From positions 1 through 55,814 of the forward strand of contig DHCY01000003.1 in assembly GCA_002399085.1 (NCBI GenBank): a DNA stretch of 55,814 nt, read 5' to 3'. Source of the DNA: Anaerolineaceae bacterium UBA4890. GTDB taxonomy: Bacteria; Chloroflexota; Anaerolineae; Anaerolineales; Anaerolineaceae. Below are positions 25,489-34,527 of the stretch, piece by piece. The translations under genes and the position numbers were made by a program. Numbering within the stretch: the first letter of the stretch is position 1; the number at the start of each line of letters is the position of its first letter. Under the pieces are notes generated by a model. It was not told the origin of the DNA and searched no databases. It saw only the letters and a program-made list of their open reading frames with translations.

Positions 25489-25578
25489 ACAGACATCCGG
25501 GTGCTGATTTTTCGTTGCATTTACCCGCGCTTTTGCCCAAACCACTTATTTGTAGATAAATATTTTCGCGACCGCCAT

Positions 25579-25607
25579 AACAAACCTTTTCCAAAGATCG
25601 GTTTGTT
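25579..25607 (+). other. Hairpin in the leader of the FG-GAP gene
   Basis: AACAAACC (25579-25586) pairs perfectly with GGTTTGTT (25600-25607) over a 13-nt loop. It lies within the predicted leader. No terminator-like T run follows and no known riboswitch is recognised. Confidence 0.4.
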
Positions 25608-25682
25608 CAGGCAATTTCTCTGATTCACAGAGGTCCAATACACACCATTTGATCGGCATAATCTGAATCGAGGAGGTTAAAG

Positions 25683-27497
25683 ATGCCCAAGAAAAAGTTC
25701 TTAAGATTATTCCTGGCAGCAGGGTTGTTCTTTCTGCCATTCAACATAAGTTCATCACAAGTCCGAGCTGATTCCACAATAAACTCTCCGCCGGCAACAA
25801 CGCCTGGCTGGACATTCACTGGTGAACAAACAGCTAACTATCTGGGTCAATCCTGGATACCGGTTGGAGATGTGGACGGCGACAGCTATGATGACCTGAT
25901 CGTCGGAGCCTACGGGTATGACACGCCAACCATCACGAACGCAGGGCGGGCATACCTATTTTACGGTTACTATACCGGGCTTGATAGCACACCCGACTGG
26001 GTGATTGACGGAGAAATGACCGATGCCTATTTCGGTTACAGTGTGGCTGGAGCAGGGGATGTAAATGGAGATGGGTTTGAAGATGTCCTGGTTGGCAGTC
26101 ACGGCTTTGACATAACTGAACCTGAAACCTTAAACGTGGGCAAAGTCTACCTATTCCTGGGTTCTGAAGGTGGTCTTGAGATCACGCCTGCCTGGATTTT
26201 CACCGGCAGTCAGGCTGGTCAGGCGGTGGGTGTAAAAGTAGCAGGTCTGGGCGATGTAGATGACGACGGTTTTGACGATTTTGCGGTCGGATCCAGCGGT
26301 TGGGATGGAGGACAGACTGATGAGGGGCTTGTTTATGTTTTTTACGGCTCTGCAGACGGACCTGCCGACACAGCGGATTGGACAGCGGAGTCAAACCAGA
26401 CTTCCAGTAATTTTGGTGCATCCTTGAGCGGACTTGGCGACGTCAACGGGGATGGCTTTAACGACTTGTTGGTTGGAGCGAGTACCTATGACAATGGCAT
26501 CACCGATGAAGGCGCAGCCTTTGCCTGGTATGGCTCAGCAGATGGCTTCGGTGATCCTGCCGGTCCGGATTGGATGGCTGAGAGCAACCAAAGTACTCGT
26601 TTTTTCTCCTATTTCCTTGGCAACGCGGGTGATGTGAATGACGATGGCTATGATGATGTGGTCATTTCGTCCTTTGAATATAGCCATCCCAGCGCAGCTG
26701 AAGGTGTTGTGTTCCTGTGGTATGGCTCTGAGAACGGAATTAATGAAGGCGAATCAGGCAATCCCGGTAATTCTGATTGGCAGGCGGAAAGCAATGCTTC
26801 GGGGTTTGCCTTTGGCACCGTCACAGGCATTCCGGCGGATATTAACCACGATGGTTATGATGACGTGATCGTTGGATGTCAGCTGGGAACACCGGGAATT
26901 TTTGTCTACTATGGTTCGGAAACTGGACCCAACCTGGGGGTTAATGGGGATTTGACCAATTGGGATTGGCATGTCAGTCAGCCCAGCATTCCCGGATTGA
27001 CCAATGCATTTTTTGCCCGGCAGGCAGGCTCGGCTGGAGATATCAATGGGGATGGTGTGGACGATATTGCCGCCTCATCTCATTACTACTACGAAGACAG
27101 CACCAATGCGCTCTACCGTGCCGGCAGAATCTGGGCATATTATTCCTCCGCAGGCGTGATCGAGGGTACGGTCACCTATACCGGACCCGGTGCAAGCCCT
27201 TTGATAGAAATCAGTGCTCATTTGAGCTTAAGCGGACCCCCTGAAGCGAATGAATTCGAGTTTGGCGGGGATTTGTACTCGCTAAGAGGACTCGATGACG
27301 ATACATACTACATTTTCGCGGTGATCGATTTTGATGGCTCCGGCGGACCTCCCGATCCGGAAGATATCATCTCTTTCTACGATCCCGATCACGATGGCAA
27401 CCCAAACCCGGTGGTAATCGCCTCAGCAAACCGCGTGACCGGTATCGACTTCGAAATCACCGGCTCACAGCTTTTCTTGCCAATGATAACGAAGTGA
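25683..27497 (+). CDS. Secreted FG-GAP (integrin-like) repeat protein
   Basis: The 604-residue protein has a signal peptide (about 1-29, ending VRA-DS) and at least six FG-GAP repeats between about 40 and 480. Each carries a calcium-binding DxDxDxxDD-type loop, such as GDVDGDSYDDLIVG, GDVNGDGFEDVLVG, GDVDDDGFDDFAVG and GDINGDGVDDIAAS. A beta-rich domain (about 485-595) follows and the protein ends in QLFLPMITK. The repeats should fold as a seven-bladed-propeller-like surface domain, perhaps for binding glycans or proteins. SD GGAGG lies 7 nt before the ATG. It is a single gene between iorB and a decayed toxin locus. Confidence 0.85.
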   Translation: MPKKKFLRLFLAAGLFFLPFNISSSQVRADSTINSPPATTPGWTFTGEQTANYLGQSWIPVGDVDGDSYDDLIVGAYGYDTPTITNAGRAYLFYGYYTGLDSTPDWVIDGEMTDAYFGYSVAGAGDVNGDGFEDVLVGSHGFDITEPETLNVGKVYLFLGSEGGLEITPAWIFTGSQAGQAVGVKVAGLGDVDDDGFDDFAVGSSGWDGGQTDEGLVYVFYGSADGPADTADWTAESNQTSSNFGASLSGLGDVNGDGFNDLLVGASTYDNGITDEGAAFAWYGSADGFGDPAGPDWMAESNQSTRFFSYFLGNAGDVNDDGYDDVVISSFEYSHPSAAEGVVFLWYGSENGINEGESGNPGNSDWQAESNASGFAFGTVTGIPADINHDGYDDVIVGCQLGTPGIFVYYGSETGPNLGVNGDLTNWDWHVSQPSIPGLTNAFFARQAGSAGDINGDGVDDIAASSHYYYEDSTNALYRAGRIWAYYSSAGVIEGTVTYTGPGASPLIEISAHLSLSGPPEANEFEFGGDLYSLRGLDDDTYYIFAVIDFDGSGGPPDPEDIISFYDPDHDGNPNPVVIASANRVTGIDFEITGSQLFLPMITK

Positions 27498-27515
27498 GGT
27501 GTTGTAATTCTCTTT

Positions 27516-27545
27516 CTCCAAGCGCGGACTAAACCGCGTCTGGAG
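27516..27545. repeat. Palindromic element after the FG-GAP gene
   Basis: CTCCA and CGCGG on the left pair with CCGCG and TGGAG on the right around ACTAAA. The inner and outer stems are separated by a two-base mismatch. It lies 18 bp after the stop codon. No T run, so termination activity is uncertain. Confidence 0.5.
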
Positions 27546-27587
27546 CCAAGAAAACGTGGGAACAAAAACCTCTATGGCATGTGGAGT

Positions 27588-28427
27588 TTAGAGATAAGTT
27601 TGATAGTATGACGAAAAGTTTTCCCTAAAACTCTCCAGCCAAGCCTCTATAAAGGTCCTCTTCTCAAACAGCGGGAGCAGGTCTTCCGTTAAATCGTTAA
27701 TACTGATAATCTGAACTTTTTCGTTAAGCAAAGCCAGCGCACTTTGCGTTGTGTAAGGCTGTTGTCCATCTTTGGCGAGCTTTTCTTCAAGCGGCCAGAT
27801 TTTTTGTTGCATGAACCACAAAATGTCGTAATAATCCCGTCCTTTGACCGTTGACTCACCTTTATGGAAATCACGCTCAAGGCAAGCGATCAGTTTGCCA
27901 GCCATCATGGTTTCCAATGAGAAGTGACTTGCAACGTAACTTCTGCCAAATTGGAGAACCGGTGTTTTTTGGAGAATAGATACTTGTTTGTGTTGGCTTA
28001 CTTCCACCTTCAAGTGCAGGGCTTCCCCCGTATGTGCGCTTAATCCAAGTTCATAAAGAACAGGGAACTTGAGTGTCGTGCGCCGAATCCCCCATTCACC
28101 GACCTGGGTTTTTGCCGTAACTTCCGGATAGCCAATATACGACTGGAAATAGGTGAGCAAGTCGCTTTTCAACCTGCCCAGGTCGGCCTCGCTGCTGTTA
28201 TCCAGGTCAATATCCTCTGACAGTCGGTTAAGTCCATAAATTATGTGGAGGCACGTGCCGCCTTAGAAATTCAGTGTTCGGTAATCAGGATGGTTGTAAA
28301 TGAAACCCAAGGTGTATGCCTCTAAGATTCCCTTCAAAACAATGCACTTGGTTTCATTAGGCAATAACGGATCTCTTTGGGAAAGAATGTTGCGTGCACC
28401 TGGATTAAGCTTGCCATACCTTCTATT
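27588..28427 (-). pseudogene. Decayed AbiEii-like nucleotidyltransferase toxin
   Basis: The continuous frame from 28427 to 27588 reads NILSQRDPLLPNETKC, then YNHPDYRTLNF, then TAA at 28263-28265, then GGTCLHIIYGLNRLSEDIDLDN and on to the natural stop. GGT...SEDIDLD is the nucleotidyltransferase core of the AbiEii toxin family. A 194-codon frame with a TTG at 28172 remains downstream of that core. The expected ATG (28417, five bases after the antitoxin stop) is out of frame, implying a small indel as well. At least two lesions make an active toxin unlikely. The C-terminal half (MAGKLIACLERDFHKGE, GRDYYDILWFM) is well preserved. Confidence 0.8.
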
Positions 28428-28607
28428 TCAGGTTTTTCAGAACCCGTTCCATCTTTTTGCTTTGGCTATGCTCGACAAAACCTGCAAGAGCCAATTGATC
28501 TTCACCAGTGAGATCATCCAGATTAAGACGCAATTTCTCTGGAAGATTATCACCTTCATTAGCGCTGTATGTCGGCAATTTGCGCAAATACAGATAAAAA
28601 AATGATT
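28423..28607 (-). pseudogene. C-terminal remnant of the cognate AbiEi-like antitoxin
   Basis: The frame reads YLYLRKLPTYSANEGDNLP, then a hydrophilic stretch and GFVEHSQSKKMERVLKNLK before TAG at 28423-28425. No start codon with an SD precedes it and an in-frame TGA lies just upstream, so the 5' part is missing. Its position directly upstream of the toxin remnant fits the antitoxin-toxin order. Sequence from 28613 to 28749 shows nothing I recognise. Confidence 0.6.
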
Positions 28608-28749
28608 TTCATGATCAGGAGACCAGGAAAGAACTGAGGAATAAAGATTCAACCCGAACCCCTTGGGCTCGTGACGTTCACGATGGATCTCCTCGTGGGC
28701 TTCGACGGATATTATTTACCAAGGATTTGTAATATCTTAATTCTTTAAT

Positions 28750-28771
28750 GGGGAGGTGGTCAAACCTCCCC
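28750..28771 (-). terminator. Hairpin after the metzincin gene
   Basis: GGGGAGG (28750-28756) and CCTCCCC (28765-28771) form a 7-bp stem with an 8-nt loop, 22 bp beyond the stop codon on the minus strand. The downstream sequence is AT-rich but has no long T run, so it is a possible terminator only. Confidence 0.45.
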
Positions 28772-28793
28772 AGGAAAACTAATCAAAGGTTCA

Positions 28794-31700
28794 TTATTTA
28801 GCAATAAAGGGTAAATTCAGAATATATGGTTCCCGAATTACCATCAATACATTGATGACTTGAGGGCTGTTTGGTGCTGAGGGCGCTGTAATAGCGATTG
28901 TTCCTTGATATTCACCTGATGGAAGCCCTGCAGGATTCACTGAAGCAAGAATATTTGACGGCGCTGTTCCGGATAGGGAGCTTATCGATAGCCATGAAAT
29001 GGATTCACTCGCAGTCCAGGTCATGCTCGCGTCGCCATCATTCCGGATAGAAATTAACTGATCTGGTGATTGTCCCAAACCCTGAAAAGTCACAAATTGA
29101 ATGGTCTCCGGTGCAACTGACAAAGATATTGGCAATGTTGGACGATCTCGGTAAATTACCAATTCGATTAAATGTTCACCGGTCTGACCATCACTATCCT
29201 GAGCCACCAATGTAATAGTGTGGGAGCCGGCTGTCATATTGGTGGCATTAATCGTTATTGAAGGACCCACTCCCAGCAATCCATCCAGTGTTGAAGACCA
29301 TGTTAACAACGATCCATCAATTGTTCCATCTTCGTTATCAGTCCCCTCACCACTAAAGATTATCGTTTGATCCTCAACGAAAAATTCATTATCACCTGGT
29401 GAAGTAATCCTGGCAACCGGATCATGCTTTGCCATTGAAAAAACAGCATCTGATGTGTCAATTGAAGTGCGCAACCCATCACTCGCAATCACACGAACAA
29501 AACCTTGGTAGGTGCCAGGCAAATGATCAGTTGAAATATCATAGCTATTGGAGAACACCCCCGTCGCTAAAGTTGTCCATGTAGCGCCACCATCCGTGCT
29601 GTATTGAATTGTACTCATGACCGGATCGCCGTCAGCATCACTCGCATTCCATGTAACCGTCAGGTCAGGTCCGGTTATTATTTCACCGCCATTAGGGTAA
29701 ATTACCTGCACCGAAGGAGCACTATTTGAAGAGTCTCGTGTATCCAAGATATCGGCTCCATGAAGTAGAACAATTCTATGGAGATTCTCTGGTTTTGGTA
29801 GAAGTAATGTGAATGATCCAATGTTCTGATCATCAATAGCGGTCATGCCGACTATTGAGTCGACACCAAACATCGGTTCAAAGGGATACGATACAATCTC
29901 CTGACCCATGTTGTCTTCAAATCTTATGGTATAGGTGCCAGGTTCAGGCGGAGAAAGAAAGATGGCTGTCTCATATTCGTAAACCTGGTCAAAAGATCCA
30001 GTATTTAAAGCCTTGTCAACAAAACCGCTCACTAAGAATACAGTAGATAATGTGGTTTCAATGTTCTTGTTGACCTCTTCGTGCCTTGCCACGAGTTTCT
30101 CTCGAAGCTGTAAATATGTCCAATCTGAAGTCCATCGACTTTGACAATAGCTCATTAAATCACCAGAATTTGGGGGCAAAATTGTTTTGGATATCGTATT
30201 GAAACCGTAAAACGCATTGTTTCCTGAAGTAGCATGACTTATATGTCCATTAGGGTATGGGTAATTTGAATCAAAACCAGCCTCATTACCATTGCATAGA
30301 ACATGATATTGCCCAACGGAATGTCCTAGTTCATGCGGATGCGTGTACCGGTCAGTGATATACGCAGTTGCTACATTAGAAGGTATCCCATCGGCCACAC
30401 CATTCAGCTGAGCATCGGTCGGTTGATCCACAAGAACACCTAAGTAATACTTCTGACAACTACTACCACAACCATCCATTAGTCTTGAGATTTTTAGCAT
30501 CGAATTAATTCGAATAAAGTGAAGCAGATTCGTTGGTGGTCCTGCGAAAAATACCGGTTTGATGTCATAAGGATTGTCATGATCCAGATATGGAATGGGA
30601 AAGGTGGCAGAAATTTGATCGGCAATCCTAGTAAAATCATCTGTTTCCGGGCCGTGTTCCACATCATCTTGATCAAATAGTATTCCAACCAACCTTACTT
30701 CTGCAGGTGGGGATTCAACAAATGATACTGATGCTTTGCAATCGTTAGCAATGTCTGTAACATCATTGCACACAAAGGTTTGATCAACAATTCGCACCTC
30801 AAATTCTATATCTCCATTTAACCACATGGGGTCTATCTCAAAATAGAAACTATCATTTAATTGCCCTCTGTCGGGATTTACTTTTACATTGATCTGTTTT
30901 CCAACATTCGAGGGTTTTACCGGAGAACCAGGAAGAACAGTGCCATCCGGGCGTCTAGCAATTAATTCTGCATTAACACCCGAGATCAGTTCATTAGTTG
31001 CTTTCACATGAGCTCTGACATACGTTTTCCGATCCTTAATCAATAGCACATCATTCAACAAGTTTTGAATTCCTTGCGTTACTTCAATGCCAGTTAATTC
31101 CACTCGATTGGATTCTGCCATTGCATTTAAACCATAATAGGCACGGAATGTTCTGCTCTGTCCAGGGGTAAGGTAAACTGGATTGAAGTATAAAATTACT
31201 GCACTGTCATTCGTTACAGAATCTGAAGGATTTACTGTGTAGTCCCAAGAGGTGCCACTCGCTTGTGGCCAATCAGCAATCACAAAACGGTCAGGCACCG
31301 TAGCAATCCCACCCCTTAATTGACCTCTTCCCTGGACACTTTCAGGATTGAATGTCGGGGATTCATAAGATATCCAATATTCGGGGACATTTGCCCCCGA
31401 CCATTCAGATTGTTGCGTAACTTGCCCGTTCCCTTCGATGAAATACGGAGCGCCATCATTTGAGCCCACCATAACATCAAGCATGATCCTGATGCCAGCA
31501 GAACGGCTGGTTAAGTTATTGTTTTTCACTACATATTCAATTAGGACGGTATCTTCATAACCCGACGCAGGGTTTGTAACGAAAGTTAGGTACTCAGTTA
31601 CATTGACCCCGCTTTGTTCCCAAATTGTGGTTAACTTAGTACCATCACTTGTTGGTGGTGAAACTGGGTCTATCCCCTGCCCCAGCTCGTAATCGCTAAT

Positions 31701-32003
31701 GACGCCTCCATCGTTTATCCTCAAGCTGCTGAAGCTGGACCATACACCCGTTGGATAACCATATAAAAGTCGTTTATTGTCATCCAAACCTGAACCGGGG
31801 TTACCACCGGTTGTACCAATAACAAACCTTCCTCGATTTGATGTTAATGCCTTAGTGTATATATTTTCAATTGATACGGACGGACTATCCTGGATTCTAT
31901 TTTCATCAGGTCCTTTTTCTTGATCCTGATGATTAGCCAAAGACGCGCTTGGATTAAACAACAAGCATAAAACTAACACAACGAGTAGCATTTTGACTTT
32001 CAT
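28794..32003 (-). CDS. Large secreted metzincin-like protein with C-terminal Ig/BACON-like domains
   Basis: The 1069-residue protein has a signal peptide (1-23). A zinc-protease site HELGHSVGQYH at 557-567 matches HExxHxxGxxH, with a downstream DLMSYC segment that could be the Met-turn. These mark a metzincin-type metallopeptidase. C-terminal regions resemble Ig/PKD-like domains (NGGEIITGPDLTVTWNASD, about 750-950) and a BACON-like all-beta domain with ISIRNDGDASMTWTAS (about 970-1050), ending in ILNLPFIAK. It would act outside the cell. Codon usage looks more AT-rich than the flanking genes. It is transcribed alone and divergently from the glycan cluster. Substrate unknown. Confidence 0.82.
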   Translation of the reverse strand: MKVKMLLVVLVLCLLFNPSASLANHQDQEKGPDENRIQDSPSVSIENIYTKALTSNRGRFVIGTTGGNPGSGLDDNKRLLYGYPTGVWSSFSSLRINDGGVISDYELGQGIDPVSPPTSDGTKLTTIWEQSGVNVTEYLTFVTNPASGYEDTVLIEYVVKNNNLTSRSAGIRIMLDVMVGSNDGAPYFIEGNGQVTQQSEWSGANVPEYWISYESPTFNPESVQGRGQLRGGIATVPDRFVIADWPQASGTSWDYTVNPSDSVTNDSAVILYFNPVYLTPGQSRTFRAYYGLNAMAESNRVELTGIEVTQGIQNLLNDVLLIKDRKTYVRAHVKATNELISGVNAELIARRPDGTVLPGSPVKPSNVGKQINVKVNPDRGQLNDSFYFEIDPMWLNGDIEFEVRIVDQTFVCNDVTDIANDCKASVSFVESPPAEVRLVGILFDQDDVEHGPETDDFTRIADQISATFPIPYLDHDNPYDIKPVFFAGPPTNLLHFIRINSMLKISRLMDGCGSSCQKYYLGVLVDQPTDAQLNGVADGIPSNVATAYITDRYTHPHELGHSVGQYHVLCNGNEAGFDSNYPYPNGHISHATSGNNAFYGFNTISKTILPPNSGDLMSYCQSRWTSDWTYLQLREKLVARHEEVNKNIETTLSTVFLVSGFVDKALNTGSFDQVYEYETAIFLSPPEPGTYTIRFEDNMGQEIVSYPFEPMFGVDSIVGMTAIDDQNIGSFTLLLPKPENLHRIVLLHGADILDTRDSSNSAPSVQVIYPNGGEIITGPDLTVTWNASDADGDPVMSTIQYSTDGGATWTTLATGVFSNSYDISTDHLPGTYQGFVRVIASDGLRTSIDTSDAVFSMAKHDPVARITSPGDNEFFVEDQTIIFSGEGTDNEDGTIDGSLLTWSSTLDGLLGVGPSITINATNMTAGSHTITLVAQDSDGQTGEHLIELVIYRDRPTLPISLSVAPETIQFVTFQGLGQSPDQLISIRNDGDASMTWTASESISWLSISSLSGTAPSNILASVNPAGLPSGEYQGTIAITAPSAPNSPQVINVLMVIREPYILNLPFIAK

Positions 32004-32161
32004 GGATTCCCTCCTAATTAGATTAAAAAAAAGATTGTTCAGAATTGCTTGTTAGTGAAATAGACGAAGTGTAAAAAAATAATCAAATATCCACAAGATT
32101 ATTCATACATACTATAAAATATATTTATTTTTTTGTCAACAGATTGCAAGGACAGGTATAT

Positions 32162-32189
32162 TTGACATTCGCACCATTCTGCTTATAAT
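32162..32189 (+). promoter_or_regulatory. Consensus sigma-70 promoter of the glycan cluster
   Basis: A perfect TTGACA (32162-32167) and a perfect TATAAT (32184-32189) are 16 bp apart, and transcription should start about 10 nt before the ATG at 32206. The upstream region (32040-32150) is AT-rich. No SD precedes the ATG. Confidence 0.85.
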
Positions 32190-32206
32190 TCAAAAACTGA
32201 ATTATA
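32184..32206. promoter_or_regulatory. Inverted repeat operator candidate over the -10 box and start codon
   Basis: TATAATTCA (32184-32192), AAAAC, then TGAATTATA (32198-32206) is a perfect 9-bp inverted repeat. It begins with the -10 box and ends on the first base of the regulator's ATG. A dimeric protein bound there would block transcription. The adjacent winged-helix gene is the obvious candidate. Confidence 0.65.
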
Positions 32207-32742
32207 TGGAAAATGAAATTACTGCTGAAGAATCCACTCGCGCGCTCGAGATGCTGACGCACATCGAAGCCAACCCTGATATCAACCAGCTAACCCTGGC
32301 AAATGAGCTCGGTGTGGCCGTGGGTACGATCAACTGGCACCTGAAGCGCATGATCGCCAAGGGCTACGTGAAGGTCAAGCGCGCCCAGCGCAAGAAGCTG
32401 CGCTACATCATCACACCCGAAGGCATTGCCCTGCGTGCGGCATTGACCGTGGATTACATCAAAAACTCCTTTAACCTCTACCGCCAGGTGCGCGAACGAA
32501 CCAACCTGTGCCTGCAGCAACTGCAGGATGCCGGCTACGAGTCCGTGAACGTGTTGGGCGGGGAGGACGAAGTTGCCGAGGTGGTACGCCTGACCTGCCT
32601 GGAGCAGGGCGTGGAGGTGACGGATGATGCACAGGTACCCACAATTCATATCGAAGGCATTAAAATTGCACTAAAATTACCAGAGGCTGCGCAAACAGAT
32701 ACAGCCGCTGAAGAAGACAAAAACCGAGGTGATCATGGATAA
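32206..32742 (+). CDS. Winged helix-turn-helix regulator, first gene of the glycan cluster
   Basis: The 178-residue protein has an N-terminal winged helix. The helix-turn-helix spans about residues 26-52 (NQLTLANELGVAVGTINWHLKRMIAKGYV), followed by a basic wing (KVKRAQRKKLRYIITPEG). The C-terminal half (about 75-165) has a DAGYESVNVLGGEDEVAEVVRLTCLEQG stretch that could bind a small ligand or dimerise. A consensus promoter and inverted repeat lie at its start, consistent with autoregulation. Its stop overlaps the next start by 8 bp. Such regulators head exopolysaccharide clusters in related genomes, but the effector is unknown. Confidence 0.82.
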   Translation: MENEITAEESTRALEMLTHIEANPDINQLTLANELGVAVGTINWHLKRMIAKGYVKVKRAQRKKLRYIITPEGIALRAALTVDYIKNSFNLYRQVRERTNLCLQQLQDAGYESVNVLGGEDEVAEVVRLTCLEQGVEVTDDAQVPTIHIEGIKIALKLPEAAQTDTAAEEDKNRGDHG

Positions 32743-33694
32743 GGAATTGGACCTCTCCACTCAACGCGTCTGCGTAACCGGTGGTGCCGGCTTTTTGGGC
32801 ACGCATCTGATTGAAAAACTAAAAGAACAGGGAGCCAATGAGATCTTTGTGCCCACTTACCCTGAGTATGACCTGGTGCGCGAAGCCGACATCCTGCGCA
32901 TGATCAACGATGCCCAACCGGATGTGATCATCCACCTGGCAGCCAAGGTCGGCGGGATTGGCGCAAATCGTGAGAAGCCGGGCGAGTTCTTTTACGACAA
33001 CCTGATGATGGGCATTCAACTTATCCATCACGCCTGGCAGATGGGTGTAGAAAAATTTGTCGCCATCGGAACCATTTGTGCTTACCCTAAATTCACCCCG
33101 ATTCCATTCAAAGAAGAAGACCTCTGGGAGGGCTACCCCGAAGAAACCAACGCTCCTTACGGACTGGCCAAGAAAATGCTGCTGGTGCAGTCGCAGGCTT
33201 ATCGCGATCAATATGGTTACAACTCGATCTTCCTCCTGCCGGTCAACCTTTATGGTCCAGGTGACAATTTTGACCCCAGGAGTTCGCACGTAATCCCGGC
33301 GCTGATCCGTAAATGCCTGGAAGCCAAAGAGCAGGGCGCTTCGGAGATCGTTGCCTGGGGCGATGGCTCGCCGACGCGTGAGTTTATCTATGTGGATGAT
33401 GCTGCCGAGGGTATTACCCTTGCCACCATGCGCTATAACAGTTCCTATGCGGTCAACATCGGTTCGAATTTTGAGATCTCGATCAAAGACCTGACCGAGC
33501 TGATCGCGCGGCTAACTGGATTTGAAGGCAAGATCCGCTGGGATACCAGCAAGCCCAACGGGCAGCCCCGGCGCAAGCTGGATACCTCGCGCGCGAAAGA
33601 ACGCTTCGGCTTCGAAGCGAAGACCGATTTTGAAGACGGACTGCGGCGCACGATTGAATGGTACGCCAACGAAAGGGCACATGGCAGAGAGTAA
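32735..33694 (+). CDS. fcl: GDP-L-fucose synthase-like NAD-dependent epimerase
   Basis: Fcl converts GDP-4-keto-6-deoxymannose to GDP-fucose. The extended-SDR protein has the Rossmann motif TGGAGFLGTHL, the family-typical HLAAKVGGIGANREKPGEFFYDN stretch, GTICAYP in place of the usual SSCIYP segment, and YGLAKKM with the catalytic YxxxK. LPVNLYGPGDNFD and HVIPALIRK are also typical of Fcl. The ATG at 32735 has GAGG 5 nt upstream and is preferred to a GTG at 32729. The protein is 319 residues. GDP-mannose 4,6-dehydratase, which supplies its substrate, is not in the window. Confidence 0.88.
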   Translation: MDKELDLSTQRVCVTGGAGFLGTHLIEKLKEQGANEIFVPTYPEYDLVREADILRMINDAQPDVIIHLAAKVGGIGANREKPGEFFYDNLMMGIQLIHHAWQMGVEKFVAIGTICAYPKFTPIPFKEEDLWEGYPEETNAPYGLAKKMLLVQSQAYRDQYGYNSIFLLPVNLYGPGDNFDPRSSHVIPALIRKCLEAKEQGASEIVAWGDGSPTREFIYVDDAAEGITLATMRYNSSYAVNIGSNFEISIKDLTELIARLTGFEGKIRWDTSKPNGQPRRKLDTSRAKERFGFEAKTDFEDGLRRTIEWYANERAHGRE

Positions 33695-34526
33695 ATTGCT
33701 TTCTTCAACCCAGGTCGTGACCATCAAGCCGGCGAAGGGCTGGCTGGGCATCGACCTGCAAGAGTTGTGGCATTACCGCGAGCTGATCTATTTTCTGACC
33801 TGGCGGGATATCAAGGTGCGCTACAAGCAAGCCGCGCTGGGCATCGCCTGGGCGATTTTGCAGCCGGTTTTGACCACGCTGATCACCTCGATCGTGTTTG
33901 GCTATTTGCTCAATGTCGATACCGGCAATTTGCCTTATCCGGTTTTCACGCTGGCGGCACTGCTGCCCTGGCATCTTTTCCAGCTTTCGCTGCAAAAAAG
34001 CAGCATCAGCCTGGTTGGAAACGCCAACTTGATCACCAAGATCTACTTTCCGCGCCTAATCATCCCGCTCTCGTCGGTTTTGGCTGTGCTGGTCGATTTT
34101 GCGATTTCGCTGGTGATTTTGTTTATTGCCATGGCAATTTACAGGATGCCGTTGAGTTGGAATGCCTTGTGGCTGGTGCCGCTGACGCTGCTAACGGTGT
34201 TGGCAGCGCTGGCAGTCGGGCTGTGGCTCTCGGCACTGAATGTTCAATACCGCGACATACAGCAGATGGTGCCGTTTTTACTGCAGATCTGGATGTATGC
34301 CACGCCGATTGTCTACCCGATCACGATCATCCCTGAGGGGACCATCCGCTATCTTTACAGCCTCAACCCGATGGTGGGGGTGGTGCAGGGTTTCAGGTGG
34401 GCGCTGTTTGGCGGAGCGCCGCCGGATATGACCCTCTTGTTTTCCTCGATCGCGGTGGTTGTGCTGCTGGTGAGCGGGCTGTTTTTCTTCCGGCGAATGG
34501 AAAAAACCTTTGCGGATGTGGTGTGA
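33681..34526 (+). CDS. wzm: Polysaccharide ABC exporter permease (Wzm)
   Basis: The 281-residue membrane protein of the ABC-2 type has the Wzm/TagG signature. A cytoplasmic N-terminus reads WHYRELIYFLTWRDIKVRYKQAALG, followed by AWAILQPVLTTLITSIVFG, FTLAALLPWHLF and PITIIPEGTIRYLYSLNPM, with about six hydrophobic segments. It exports lipid-linked or assembled glycan together with Wzt. The true start is the ATG at 33681; a 53-codon extension upstream lies inside fcl. The gene overlaps fcl by 14 bp. Confidence 0.9.
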   Translation: MAESKLLSSTQVVTIKPAKGWLGIDLQELWHYRELIYFLTWRDIKVRYKQAALGIAWAILQPVLTTLITSIVFGYLLNVDTGNLPYPVFTLAALLPWHLFQLSLQKSSISLVGNANLITKIYFPRLIIPLSSVLAVLVDFAISLVILFIAMAIYRMPLSWNALWLVPLTLLTVLAALAVGLWLSALNVQYRDIQQMVPFLLQIWMYATPIVYPITIIPEGTIRYLYSLNPMVGVVQGFRWALFGGAPPDMTLLFSSIAVVVLLVSGLFFFRRMEKTFADVV

Positions 34527-34527
34527 C

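Noticed and set aside
28437..28652. 71-codon minus-strand frame over the antitoxin remnant
   Set aside because: The other frame shows an antitoxin-like end placed correctly before the toxin; this one is a chance overlap.
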